In this document: positions 1-7,480 of the stretch, in pieces
Layout: each line of letters begins with the position of its first letter
Position numbering within the stretch: the stretch's first letter is position 1
DNA from: a bacterium
Lineage (GTDB): Bacteria; JAMOTN01
Direction: 5' to 3'
Assembly (NCBI GenBank): GCA_027062325.1
Contig: JAMOTN010000017.1
Span: 1 to 25,231 of the forward strand
Length of the DNA: 25,231 nucleotides
Made by a program: the position numbers and the translations under genes
The notes under the pieces: model-generated
Told to the model about the DNA's origin: nothing
Databases searched by the model: none
Seen by the model: only the letters and a program-made list of their open reading frames with translations

Positions 1-423
1 GGAATGAACTGGTATTGGGGCTCATATTTTTTGAGGCTTGTGGACACCTCCCTTGACATTGGAGGACTCAGCAAAGTTGACAAGCAGCTATACGGTGTTG
101 GAATGGTAACACGTCTTGGATTTTTCTCTCTTCTCAAAGGAACGTGGAAGTGGGAAAATAACGACGTTAAAAAGGATGCATGGCAGATAAGCTACGTATT
201 ACCTGTCAGTGCTCGCACTGATCTTGAATTTGCATGGAACAATGAGGTTGATCGCGAAAAGTATTGGAGTGTACGAGTAAATGTGAAGTTCTTTGCTTCA
301 TCTTCTTTCTCATCTTTTCTCTCTTCAGCTCACACCAAAAAGCCCCCAAAATTTCTTAAATCTGTAAAAAAAGTGTTCAAAAATGTGCTAAACTTTGTGC
401 CTCTTATTCATAGATTTAAATAG
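1..423 (+). CDS. C-terminal part of an unrecognised, possibly outer-membrane, protein (5' truncated by window)
   Basis: The reading frame is open to the left edge of the window (the first codon is GGA), so the ATG at 4 is probably internal and only the last 140 residues are seen. The middle of the fragment alternates hydrophobic and polar residues in short strands rich in Trp, Tyr and Phe, as in DLEFAWNNEVD followed by YWSVRVNVKFF, which is the texture of transmembrane beta strands of an outer-membrane barrel. The last 40 residues are instead basic and Ser/Lys/Phe-rich and do not end in the usual barrel-type final strand. I do not recognise the family. It is followed by 75 bases and then rpe on the same strand. 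Barrel identity is inference from residue pattern only. Confidence 0.5.
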   Translation, partial: GMNWYWGSYFLRLVDTSLDIGGLSKVDKQLYGVGMVTRLGFFSLLKGTWKWENNDVKKDAWQISYVLPVSARTDLEFAWNNEVDREKYWSVRVNVKFFASSSFSSFLSSAHTKKPPKFLKSVKKVFKNVLNFVPLIHRFK

Positions 424-498
424 AAAATTCAGTTAACATTAATAAAAGAGTTCAGGCTACTTGATATACATTTGCCTTTACGATAGGGGGAGAGAAAG

Positions 499-1194
499 AT
501 GCACACTTCTCCGAAGAAAAAAGCCAAGGGAGTACTTGCTCCCTCAATATTAAATGCAAACTTCACAAATATTGAAGAAGAAATTGAACTTCTTGTTAGA
601 GCAGGCGTCAAATGGATACACCTGGATATAATGGATGGAAATTTTGTTCCAAATATTACTTTTGGCCCATCAATCACAAAGCAAATTATAGAACTTACTC
701 AACAAAACCACTGGGATCTTTTCTTTGATGCCCACCTGATGACTGAAAATCCAACCTTCTGGGCTGAGAGATTCGTAGAAGTTGGCTGTAACCTCATAAC
801 TATTCACGCAGAAGCGACTCATCACCTTGATAGAGCTGTTGAATACGTCAAATCACTGGGAGTTCAAGTCGGAGTGGCACTTAATCCTTCAACTCCTCTT
901 GAAAACGTCGAATTTGTACTCCCAAAAGTCGATCTACTGCTTGTGATGACTGTTAATCCAGGCTTTGGAGGGCAAAGCTTCATCGACATTCCAACAATGT
1001 ACGAGAAGATAACTCGCGCAAGAAAGCTTTGCGACAAGTGGGAATGCAAACTTCAAGTTGATGGTGGAGTCAAGCTCTCAAATATTGGAATGTTAAAGCA
1101 GCTCGGAGTTGATGTATTTGTCGTTGGATCAGAAATTTTTGCATCGGAGGACAAACAAGAGAAAATCCGCCTACTATGTAAAGAGATTTGTTAG
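499..1194 (+). CDS. rpe: Ribulose-phosphate 3-epimerase
   Basis: The product (231 residues) interconverts D-ribulose 5-phosphate and D-xylulose 5-phosphate in the cytoplasmic pentose phosphate pathway. The TIM-barrel family signatures are complete: APSILNANF at 14-22, the metal site HLDIMDG (H41, D43), DAHLM (H79), the phosphate-loop region VNPGFGGQ at 152-159, QVDGG with the second catalytic Asp (D188), and VVGSEIF near the end. D43 and D188 are the expected acid/base pair and H41 and H79 the partner metal ligands. The ATG follows a strong GGGGGAG site with good spacing. The first 10 residues (basic, Lys-rich) precede the usual family start. The 3' end overlaps the next gene. Confidence 0.97.
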   Translation: MHTSPKKKAKGVLAPSILNANFTNIEEEIELLVRAGVKWIHLDIMDGNFVPNITFGPSITKQIIELTQQNHWDLFFDAHLMTENPTFWAERFVEVGCNLITIHAEATHHLDRAVEYVKSLGVQVGVALNPSTPLENVEFVLPKVDLLLVMTVNPGFGGQSFIDIPTMYEKITRARKLCDKWECKLQVDGGVKLSNIGMLKQLGVDVFVVGSEIFASEDKQEKIRLLCKEIC

Positions 1195-1531
1195 TGGTCT
1201 GGCCGCTGAAAATTTAGTCAAGAATATTTACATTAAGTTAGGTTTTAAACTGCTGTTTCAGCGATGGCGTTATAAACGTTATGAAATTGATTTAATTTTT
1301 GAAGGTGTTGACGAGTTTGGTTTTCCACTTCTCGTATTTATAGAGGTTAGAAAAACTAATGAGTGGAACATTACACGTAAAAAATTGAATTCACTCTTGA
1401 AAGCAATGCATATTTTTTGTTCATTAAATCAAGAAAAATTTATAAGACATACTAAACGCTTAGATATTGCAATTGTAAAATCTTTATCGAATAAACTAAC
1501 TGTAGAAATCCTAGAAAACTGCACCTTTTAA
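1109..1531 (+). CDS. YraN/UPF0102-like endonuclease-fold protein, start uncertain
   Basis: The product is similar to the YraN (UPF0102) family, a small PD-(D/E)XK nuclease-fold group of unknown role. The family plan can be followed: GLAAENLVKNIYIKLGFKLL (Ala-Glu helix), a basic stretch, then YEIDLI (usually GEIDLI) and VFIEVRKTN (usually VFVEVKTR). The ExK lysine is an arginine here, so activity is doubtful. The core begins only at about base 1196, but no start codon lies there. In-frame starts are TTG 1109, ATG 1112, TTG 1118, TTG 1124 and TTG 1139, all inside the 3' end of rpe, so the genes overlap by 56-86 bases and are probably translationally coupled. A TTG at 1139 would give about 130 residues, close to family length. 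The coordinates given are the longest version. Confidence 0.7.
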   Translation: MMYLSLDQKFLHRRTNKRKSAYYVKRFVSGLAAENLVKNIYIKLGFKLLFQRWRYKRYEIDLIFEGVDEFGFPLLVFIEVRKTNEWNITRKKLNSLLKAMHIFCSLNQEKFIRHTKRLDIAIVKSLSNKLTVEILENCTF

Positions 1532-1565
1532 ACTACTTTATCATTATTACTATAATTATATTTCG

Positions 1566-1594
1566 TTGTTATCGAAGTTTAATCTTGTTAAAAT
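1566..1594 (+). promoter_or_regulatory. Probable sigma-70-type promoter of the chemoreceptor gene
   Basis: TTGTTA (1566-1571, 4 of 6 to the -35 consensus) and TAAAAT (1589-1594, 5 of 6 to the -10 consensus) are separated by exactly 17 bases. They lie in the 115-base AT-rich gap ahead of the chemoreceptor, and would give a leader of about 55 bases. Chance matches are common in AT-rich DNA. Confidence 0.5.
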
Positions 1595-1655
1595 AATTAA
1601 TAAAGCAAGCACTTAATCAAACTTTATAAAACTTTTAAAAGCAGGAGTGATAGTT

Positions 1656-3470
1656 ATGACATCCCTTCTAACGCGTTTCAAATACTTCATTTTTTTACCA
1701 CTAATACTTACTTTCTTAATTTTCATTGTAGGTTCTATCATAAGTTATTTCCACTTGCATGAAACGCTTGCAACTCAATTAGCCACAAAAATGCAACTCA
1801 AAATCAGCTCTGCAATTACTGCAACTTCCTATAAGCTAAAACTCATAGCCTCAATGATAGCTAGAGACCAAAAAATACAAGAACTTGTCGCCCAAGCTTA
1901 TTACTCTAATTCTTTAGCCGCAAAGAAAAAAGTACACGATAAATTAATTGAAATTGCTAATTATTATTTAAGAACAATCAACTTCAATGACAAATTTAAC
2001 AACTTGAAAATCCATTTTCATACTGCTGACTTAAAATCCTTGCTTAGAAATTGGAATCCCCAAAAATGGGGGGATAATCTAGCCTACTTTCGTCATAGTC
2101 TGGTCAAATTAAAAAAGATAAAAAAACCCTTTGCAGCCTTTGAAATTGGCAAAGTTGGTCTTTCACTAAGAGGATTCGCACCAATATTTTATGAAGGAAA
2201 ATACGTTGGAAGCGTCGAAACCATACAATCCGTTGAAGATTTAATGAAACTTAATGAAGAATACGCCATTGCAATTCTCGTCGATTCCAAATTTTCAAAA
2301 ATTATGGAATTTGCCCTTGATAAAGCCATAAATAGCAATAACTTTTTAGTATTTACAAAATCGAAACTTATGAAAGAAATCTTTTCTTCTAACGACGCTG
2401 TTAAAATTTTAAATTCCATTATGAACAGCAACTTTATAAATATAAAAAAGCATATAATTACAAAACTGCCAATTAAAGAATCCTCAGGTTCCCTGATAGG
2501 ATACATAATCATAGCTAATGGAAAGGATGAACTTTTATCCTATGAAAAATCCATTTTAGCACCTTTTATTACATCATTTGTAATCATATTCATATTATCC
2601 TCTTTTTTGATAGCAGGTGTTATATCTTCTTACAATCTCCTTAAACGCATCGCTACAAAAGCTGAACACAGCGCATCATTTTTTGAAAACTTGAGAGGCA
2701 ATCTTTCAAAAGTAGAAAGTGAAACAAAAGGAAATCTACAATATCTTGATAAGATTAAGACCGATCTCATAACACTTTTTCAACCAATTCAAGAGACTAC
2801 TCAACAAATTAAACACATGCTATCTGAAATGGCAGCATTAACAGAAGGTGTTGAAAATACAAAGAATATAGTAAAATCCTATGTCGCTAATTTCCAAGAC
2901 ATGGAGGACAAACAAAAACTCTTACTTGAAACATTTGAAAACTTGGAAATTAAGATAAGAGAAATAATGAACATAACTGCACTCGTTTTCAAAATAGCTG
3001 AAAAGACGAATCTATTGGCACTAAATGCATCTATCGAAGCAGCTCGCGTTGGCAAAGATGGTGCTGGCTTTGCAGTTGTTGCATCCGAGGTAAAAAACCT
3101 TGCAGATGAAACACGCCGCAATGTGGATTGGATTAAGTCAACGCTTGCAAACTTGATGGAAAAGGTAGAGATTTTTAAAGAGAACGCCGATCAAACCAAT
3201 CAAACATTGCAAATTTTGAAAAACAATACCAAAACTGTGCAGGAAAATGTTGAAAACGTATCAGCTATGATGTTAAATATATCTTCTCTTCTTGAAGAAG
3301 TTCAACAGATCTCTGCTCAAATTGAAAACGTCTCAACAACTTCTTACACAAATATGGAAAGCATTCTTGAACGCATTGAAAATACATCTAAAAACTCAGC
3401 CGAATTTTTGAAAAATATGCCTAAAGCAATAGAGGAAATTGTAGAGATCAAAAAATACATCACTGGATAA
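1656..3470 (+). CDS. Methyl-accepting chemotaxis protein (Cache-like sensor, no clear HAMP)
   Basis: This is an inner-membrane chemoreceptor of 604 residues that would signal to CheA/CheW. TM1 is at about 10-32 and TM2 at about 301-325, with an extracytoplasmic sensor of some 265 residues between. The segment [16 protein letters not shown] at about 174-190 resembles the second half of Cache-type ligand domains. The cytoplasmic part is a long coiled coil with the conserved hairpin tip [20 protein letters not shown] starting at E449 and continuing [18 protein letters not shown]. Only about 122 residues separate TM2 from the tip and no HAMP motif is visible. There is no C-terminal CheR-tethering pentapeptide. 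I chose the ATG at 1656 because AGGAG (1643-1647) sits 8 bases before it; the in-frame GTG at 1647 overlaps that ribosome site. Confidence 0.94.
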   Translation: MTSLLTRFKYFIFLPLILTFLIFIVGSIISYFHLHETLATQLATKMQLKISSAITATSYKLKLIASMIARDQKIQELVAQAYYSNSLAAKKKVHDKLIEIANYYLRTINFNDKFNNLKIHFHTADLKSLLRNWNPQKWGDNLAYFRHSLVKLKKIKKPFAAFEIGKVGLSLRGFAPIFYEGKYVGSVETIQSVEDLMKLNEEYAIAILVDSKFSKIMEFALDKAINSNNFLVFTKSKLMKEIFSSNDAVKILNSIMNSNFINIKKHIITKLPIKESSGSLIGYIIIANGKDELLSYEKSILAPFITSFVIIFILSSFLIAGVISSYNLLKRIATKAEHSASFFENLRGNLSKVESETKGNLQYLDKIKTDLITLFQPIQETTQQIKHMLSEMAALTEGVENTKNIVKSYVANFQDMEDKQKLLLETFENLEIKIREIMNITALVFKIAEKTNLLALNASIEAARVGKDGAGFAVVASEVKNLADETRRNVDWIKSTLANLMEKVEIFKENADQTNQTLQILKNNTKTVQENVENVSAMMLNISSLLEEVQQISAQIENVSTTSYTNMESILERIENTSKNSAEFLKNMPKAIEEIVEIKKYITG

Positions 3471-3553
3471 TCGAAAATTAACCCGATTACTAAACAAGTT
3501 GAATTAACAGCTCATATATCACTTACGGTAGGAAGCAATTTATATCACAAAAA

Positions 3554-4072
3554 TTAGATGACTAAAGTCAAAACTCCAATTATAAATCCTAAAGTTCCGT
3601 AAAATATCGTGTGTCCAAGATCTCCCAATATTAGCACCTTGTGTAGTTGAACTGCAAATTGCGGAGACATCAAACCGTTTACTAAAAATTCGTACGGATT
3701 GAACAAAAAATTCAAAGTCATAACCTTTAAAAACAAGCGATGATAATTTTTCCAAAACAACTTGTAAACCTCAAAATTCCAACTTAATTTTTCAAAAACA
3801 CGAGATACACTTCCAAACTCTCTTCTCAAAATCTCCAACCAAAATATAATTCCACTTCCAATAGCTACAACAACCCACACATCTATCCAAAATGCAATCT
3901 CTAAAGAATTTTCATTTGCTCTAAAAAACGCTGTCACAACACTCATTAAAAATGCAATCCCCAATAAACTAATTCTAGCCCACTTTGGTAGAACAACAAA
4001 AAAAGGAGCAACAAGTAAAGCAATTATACTCCAAAAACCATACCTTAAACTTTCAATAAACCAATCGTACAT
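3554..4072 (-). CDS. Unrecognised integral membrane protein
   Basis: The product (172 residues) has about four hydrophobic segments: near 10-30 (WSIIALLVAPFFVVL), 33-50, 64-82 (WIDVWVVVAIGSGIIFWL) and the C terminus (IFYGTLGFIIGVLTLVI). A polar central stretch of about 50 residues, rich in Phe, Trp and Lys, lies between the third and last segments. I do not recognise a family and see no catalytic motif. The ATG is preceded by GAGGTGG with 6-base spacing, which supports real translation. It lies 78 bases downstream of dnaG on the same strand and may be cotranscribed with it. It converges with the chemoreceptor gene across an 83-base gap with no evident terminator hairpin. Confidence 0.75.
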   Translation of the reverse strand: MYDWFIESLRYGFWSIIALLVAPFFVVLPKWARISLLGIAFLMSVVTAFFRANENSLEIAFWIDVWVVVAIGSGIIFWLEILRREFGSVSRVFEKLSWNFEVYKLFWKNYHRLFLKVMTLNFLFNPYEFLVNGLMSPQFAVQLHKVLILGDLGHTIFYGTLGFIIGVLTLVI

Positions 4073-4150
4073 TCAAGCCACCTCGAATTAATCCCCACAT
4101 TTCAAACACAAAATCACATTAAATCACACTCTTGAAGCAATAAAATTCCT

Positions 4151-5776
4151 TTAACCTCTTAACTCCTGCATAACCCGCTTCAATTCACGTTGCAAAAATT
4201 TGATCCTTTCAAAATCTCCCTCTCTTTGTGCTGCTTTTATCTCACTTAAAATCTGACGTTTTACTCTTTCTGAGTATCTTTTTTTCAAAATACCAATACA
4301 CGTATTCATTACGTTTACCATCTCAGCAAAAGAAAATGAATCATACTCAGGAAATAAAAATGCAATCTGAGCTACCACATCCTTATCTCCTTTTTTTAAG
4401 GCTTCCAACATTCTTTTACCATTTTCACTCAAAAACTCCTCTCTAAACCCAACTCTTTCAAACATCTCCGAATTTAACATGTAAAGCTTTAAAGCCTCCA
4501 TCTCAACATCAACACTACCACTTCTTTGTCCTAAAGCTACATTTTTTAAACTCTCCTCTTTTAACTTTCGCAAATCATACTCAACTAAATTCACAGGTAA
4601 AGAAAAATGCCAAGCCAACATCTCCTCTATTTCATGCCACAATTTTGCATCAAGGGAGGCAACCTCTTTTTTAAACATGAGTTTGGCACGTTCATAATCT
4701 ATGCCATTTTCTGCTATGTAATTCATCTTCCATTCAACGTGAGGAATTGCAACTTTTACACGCTCTACAAATTCATCAGCTCCTATATTGTCAACAGTAT
4801 CCGCAATATCCTTTTCAGGAAGTCTCACAACTCTTATATCCCTTATTCCCGCATCCAACAAAATATCTATTGCCTTCATAGTTGCAACTTTTCCTGCACT
4901 ATCAGAGTCAAAAGCTAATAAAACCTTTTCCGTTAACTTAGCTAATCGCTGGGCGTGATAAGAAGTGAAAGCTGTTCCCAGCGGGGCAACCGTATTATCG
5001 AATCCTGCTTCTGCAGCTTTTATTACATCTATGTATCCTTCCGTAACTATCACAAATCCACTTTGAGCTATGGAATTCTTGGCATGATATAAACCGTATA
5101 ACTCCTTGGATTTATCGTATATTTCCGTTGCAGGTGAATTGAGGTACTTTGGCTCACCATCTCCTATTACCCTTCCCCCAAAAGCTATTACCTTTCCAGA
5201 CACCGAAAATATCGGAAAAATCAATCTCCCGTGAAAGCGATCATAATAAAGTCTTCCCTTTTGGATCACTAATCCAACTTTTAATGCAGCTTCTAAAGAA
5301 AATTTACCCTTTAATGCCTCCACAAGAGCAGTAGGCGAAGGAGAATATCCCAACCGGTATTTTAGAACGAATTTGCTACTTATCTTCCTCTTTTTTAGGT
5401 ACTCCTTAACCTCAGAACTATTTCTTAATGCCTGTTGATAAAATTCCAATGCAAACTCCATTAAACGCCAATAATAGCTATACCTTCCGGGTTTGTAATT
5501 TCTAAGTTCAATTCCAACCTTCTCTGCTAAAAATTTTACGGCATCCTCTCGTGATAAATTCTCTATAAGTTCAATAAATCTAACAGGGCCACCTCCCACT
5601 TTGCAACCAAAACAGTAAAACACTTTTTTAGTTGGATGGACGTAAAAAGAAGGAGTCTTTTCCTGATGAAACGGGCATAGCCCCCTGTATTGTTCCCCAA
5701 CCTTCTTCAAATTAACGTAACTTGATACAAGATCAACAAAGTCAAGCCTTTCTATTATTTCTTCTATCAAACTCAT
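4151..5776 (-). CDS. dnaG: DNA primase
   Basis: DnaG makes RNA primers at the replication fork with the DnaB helicase. In the 541-residue form, the zinc-binding domain comes first with C34, H37, C55 and C58 (CPFH ... CFGC). The catalytic core has the EPKYLNSP motif at 208-215, the Toprim glutamate in TEGYID (E246), and the metal-binding DSD pair in LAFDSDSAG (D290, D292). The remaining C-terminal ~200 residues are helical and diverge, as expected for the DnaB-binding region, which looks somewhat short. I start at the ATG at 5776 (MSLIEEI), because AAGAGGGGGAGAAGG lies directly before it and family members start this way; an in-frame start 11 codons upstream would bury that ribosome site in the gene. 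It diverges from the ferredoxin gene. Confidence 0.97.
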   Translation of the reverse strand: MSLIEEIIERLDFVDLVSSYVNLKKVGEQYRGLCPFHQEKTPSFYVHPTKKVFYCFGCKVGGGPVRFIELIENLSREDAVKFLAEKVGIELRNYKPGRYSYYWRLMEFALEFYQQALRNSSEVKEYLKKRKISSKFVLKYRLGYSPSPTALVEALKGKFSLEAALKVGLVIQKGRLYYDRFHGRLIFPIFSVSGKVIAFGGRVIGDGEPKYLNSPATEIYDKSKELYGLYHAKNSIAQSGFVIVTEGYIDVIKAAEAGFDNTVAPLGTAFTSYHAQRLAKLTEKVLLAFDSDSAGKVATMKAIDILLDAGIRDIRVVRLPEKDIADTVDNIGADEFVERVKVAIPHVEWKMNYIAENGIDYERAKLMFKKEVASLDAKLWHEIEEMLAWHFSLPVNLVEYDLRKLKEESLKNVALGQRSGSVDVEMEALKLYMLNSEMFERVGFREEFLSENGKRMLEALKKGDKDVVAQIAFLFPEYDSFSFAEMVNVMNTCIGILKKRYSERVKRQILSEIKAAQREGDFERIKFLQRELKRVMQELRG

Positions 5777-5861
5777 CCTTCTCCCCCTCTTACAATGGAA
5801 TTTTAACAAATTGAAAAGGCAACGTTTGGGTTAGTTATTTGTGGATATTTATATAACAATA

Positions 5862-5890
5862 TTGACATATTTTTATTTAAATATTAAACT
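5862..5890 (+). promoter_or_regulatory. Probable promoter of the ferredoxin gene
   Basis: A perfect TTGACA (5862-5867) is followed after 17 bases by TAAACT (5885-5890, 4 of 6 to the -10 consensus). It lies in the 188-base divergent gap between dnaG and the ferredoxin gene, with a leader of roughly 70 bases. I could not find an equally good promoter for dnaG on the other strand; a TAAAAT lies close before the dnaG ribosome site, without a clear -35. Confidence 0.55.
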
Positions 5891-5964
5891 TAAAATTGAA
5901 GGCGAAAATCCACAAGCTAAAAACTACTTAAAGTACTCAAACTCATACAGAAGGAGGGTTTCTT

Positions 5965-6273
5965 ATGGGATGGGTTGAAGGCTATCCCCGCGAGAAAATC
6001 AAATGGCATCCGACAGTAGATCTTTCTAAATGTGTAAAATGCGGAATGTGTATGAACTGCAACAAAAATGTATTTGAATGGACAAAAGAGGGACCAAAAG
6101 TTGCGCATCCAAATGCATGTGTGGTTGGATGTACAACCTGTGCAAATCTTTGTGCAGGTAGGGCTATAAGTTTTCCGGATATAGAAGAGTTGAGAGAGTT
6201 GTATAAGAGAGAAGGAATTTGGGGTAAGGTAAGAGAAAAGTTGATCAAAGAGGGAAAGATAAAGGTAGATTAA
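5965..6273 (+). CDS. Two-cluster [4Fe-4S] ferredoxin-like protein with altered cysteine spacing
   Basis: This small cytoplasmic protein (102 residues) has eight cysteines in two groups: C23, C26, C29, C32 and C52, C56, C59, C63. The second group, GCTTCANLC followed by AISFP, matches a known ferredoxin family whose members read CxVGCTTCANLCPxxAI. The first group is CxxCxxCxxC, one residue shorter than the normal CxxCxxCxxxC, and neither group ends in the usual Cys-Pro. It should be an electron carrier, but partner and potential cannot be read from sequence. The C-terminal 30 residues (LRELYKREGIWGKVREKLI) form a charged helix typical of the family. AAGGAGGG precedes the ATG. It stands alone, divergent from dnaG and convergent with the isomerase-like gene. 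Confidence 0.88.
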   Translation: MGWVEGYPREKIKWHPTVDLSKCVKCGMCMNCNKNVFEWTKEGPKVAHPNACVVGCTTCANLCAGRAISFPDIEELRELYKREGIWGKVREKLIKEGKIKVD

Positions 6274-6312
6274 AATCTGCACAAAACAGTTACTCCAGTA
6301 GAATTACCACCA

Positions 6313-7464
6313 TCACACCATATCGTATTTTTCACCAGTCATAAATGATAGAATATCAATTGCCAACTTCAGTTGAGAATAAAGATAGCTGCACTTGTCG
6401 GAGCTAAAGCAGGGTATGATCAAGTAGTGACTGCAGTTAAGAGGTTTAAAAGTTTTGTCAAACGCCAAATGAATTTGGGTGCGACACGCATTTGACTGCC
6501 AGTTTTTCTCTATCTTCTTAGCCTTTCTAAGAAGAACTTTTCTGTTTATAAATTCAATTCTAAACACTACAAAATCTTCTCCCTTTAGCTCCCCTTTTAT
6601 CCCAACCGATTTACCGCTTTCATAATGAGTTGTCAACACAACGTTGTCTACTATAGACTTTGGTACGGTACAATGAGCAAAGCTGGCACTCTCCCCATCA
6701 AAATCAGTAAGGTTTGCCATGAATGGCTTATATCCAAAATTTTCCACAATTAACCAATTTACAGCTACCTGTAAATCTCCTTCGCAGACAAACTTCTCTG
6801 CCAAAAAGGCAGAAAAACAAGCGGTTACTCCTCTATCCAAAAACTTAAAACAATTTGCAGTTACAAGGTCGTACTTCTCAAACCATTCTTTTAAAGAATT
6901 ATACAGTCTGACAGAGGCATACAACTCATCTTCTTCCACCGTAGGATAAGCTTTAAATACAACATCAACCTCCTCTTTTGCGTTACCAAATCTTTTCCAA
7001 ATCTCTTCTATTTTTTCCTCTTCAACCTCAACATTCATAACCTCTAACACTCCTTGGGGAACTTTTTCAGAACCACCAAGCCAAAAAGCCCATTCAAACC
7101 TTTTTACCCTTTTACGTAAAGAAAAAAACTCTAACACTTGAGTAAAAGATCTAAACATTGAAGGCGGAATTAAAATATCATATTCTCTTAAAACTCTACT
7201 TTCCAGAACCGCAGCCACTGAGTTGTTTACAAGAGGACACAAGAATATAACCCTTTCATCAAACTCTCCACTTAACTCTTCTAGTCTCTTTTCAACTCCA
7301 CCAGATAAAACAACCACTATCCCGTAAGGAGGACCATACCTAAAACCATTCTTATCAAACAACTTTCTCAACCGGTTTTTAACAGAGTTAACACTTGCAC
7401 GTACTGATGAATTTACAGTACTTTCCAAAAAAACCACACCACTTCTAAACCTTCCCTTTTCCAA
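6313..7464 (-). CDS. L-fucose isomerase-like protein, last gene of the flagellar train
   Basis: The product (383 residues) is shorter than typical members (about 450-590). It follows the fold of the L-fucose/L-arabinose isomerase family: a GG-E loop at 55-58, NNSVAAVLE at 80-88, VCEGD at 226-230, FMANLTDFDGE at 248-258, AHC at 263-265, THYESGKSV at 279-287, ACRTQ at 326-330 and SHY at 345-347. By comparison with E. coli FucI (Mn ligands E337, D361, H528), E228 and H346 are kept, but the Asp of the FADxR/FADL motif is N251 here. It may be a weak or non-catalytic relative; substrate unknown. The start is TTG, with AGGCGGTG five bases upstream. It begins 16 bases after fliY and is surely cotranscribed, though nothing in it is flagellar. 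Confidence 0.72.
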   Translation of the reverse strand: MEKGRFRSGVVFLESTVNSSVRASVNSVKNRLRKLFDKNGFRYGPPYGIVVVLSGGVEKRLEELSGEFDERVIFLCPLVNNSVAAVLESRVLREYDILIPPSMFRSFTQVLEFFSLRKRVKRFEWAFWLGGSEKVPQGVLEVMNVEVEEEKIEEIWKRFGNAKEEVDVVFKAYPTVEEDELYASVRLYNSLKEWFEKYDLVTANCFKFLDRGVTACFSAFLAEKFVCEGDLQVAVNWLIVENFGYKPFMANLTDFDGESASFAHCTVPKSIVDNVVLTTHYESGKSVGIKGELKGEDFVVFRIEFINRKVLLRKAKKIEKNWQSNACRTQIHLAFDKTFKPLNCSHYLIIPCFSSDKCSYLYSQLKLAIDILSFMTGEKYDMV

Positions 7465-7480
7465 TTACACCGCCTACCCT

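Noticed and set aside
429-677. Minus-strand open frame opposite the start of rpe
   Set aside because: It is antisense to a well-supported gene, shows no family likeness and has no ribosome site.
4081-4140. Two copies of TGTGATTT (minus strand) after dnaG, considered as an operator
   Set aside because: The copies are short, AT-rich and in a gap between probably cotranscribed genes.
5917-6282. Minus-strand frame opposite the ferredoxin gene, rich in Cys
   Set aside because: The cysteines are the reverse-strand reading of the ferredoxin; the plus-strand gene has the ribosome site, promoter and family motifs.
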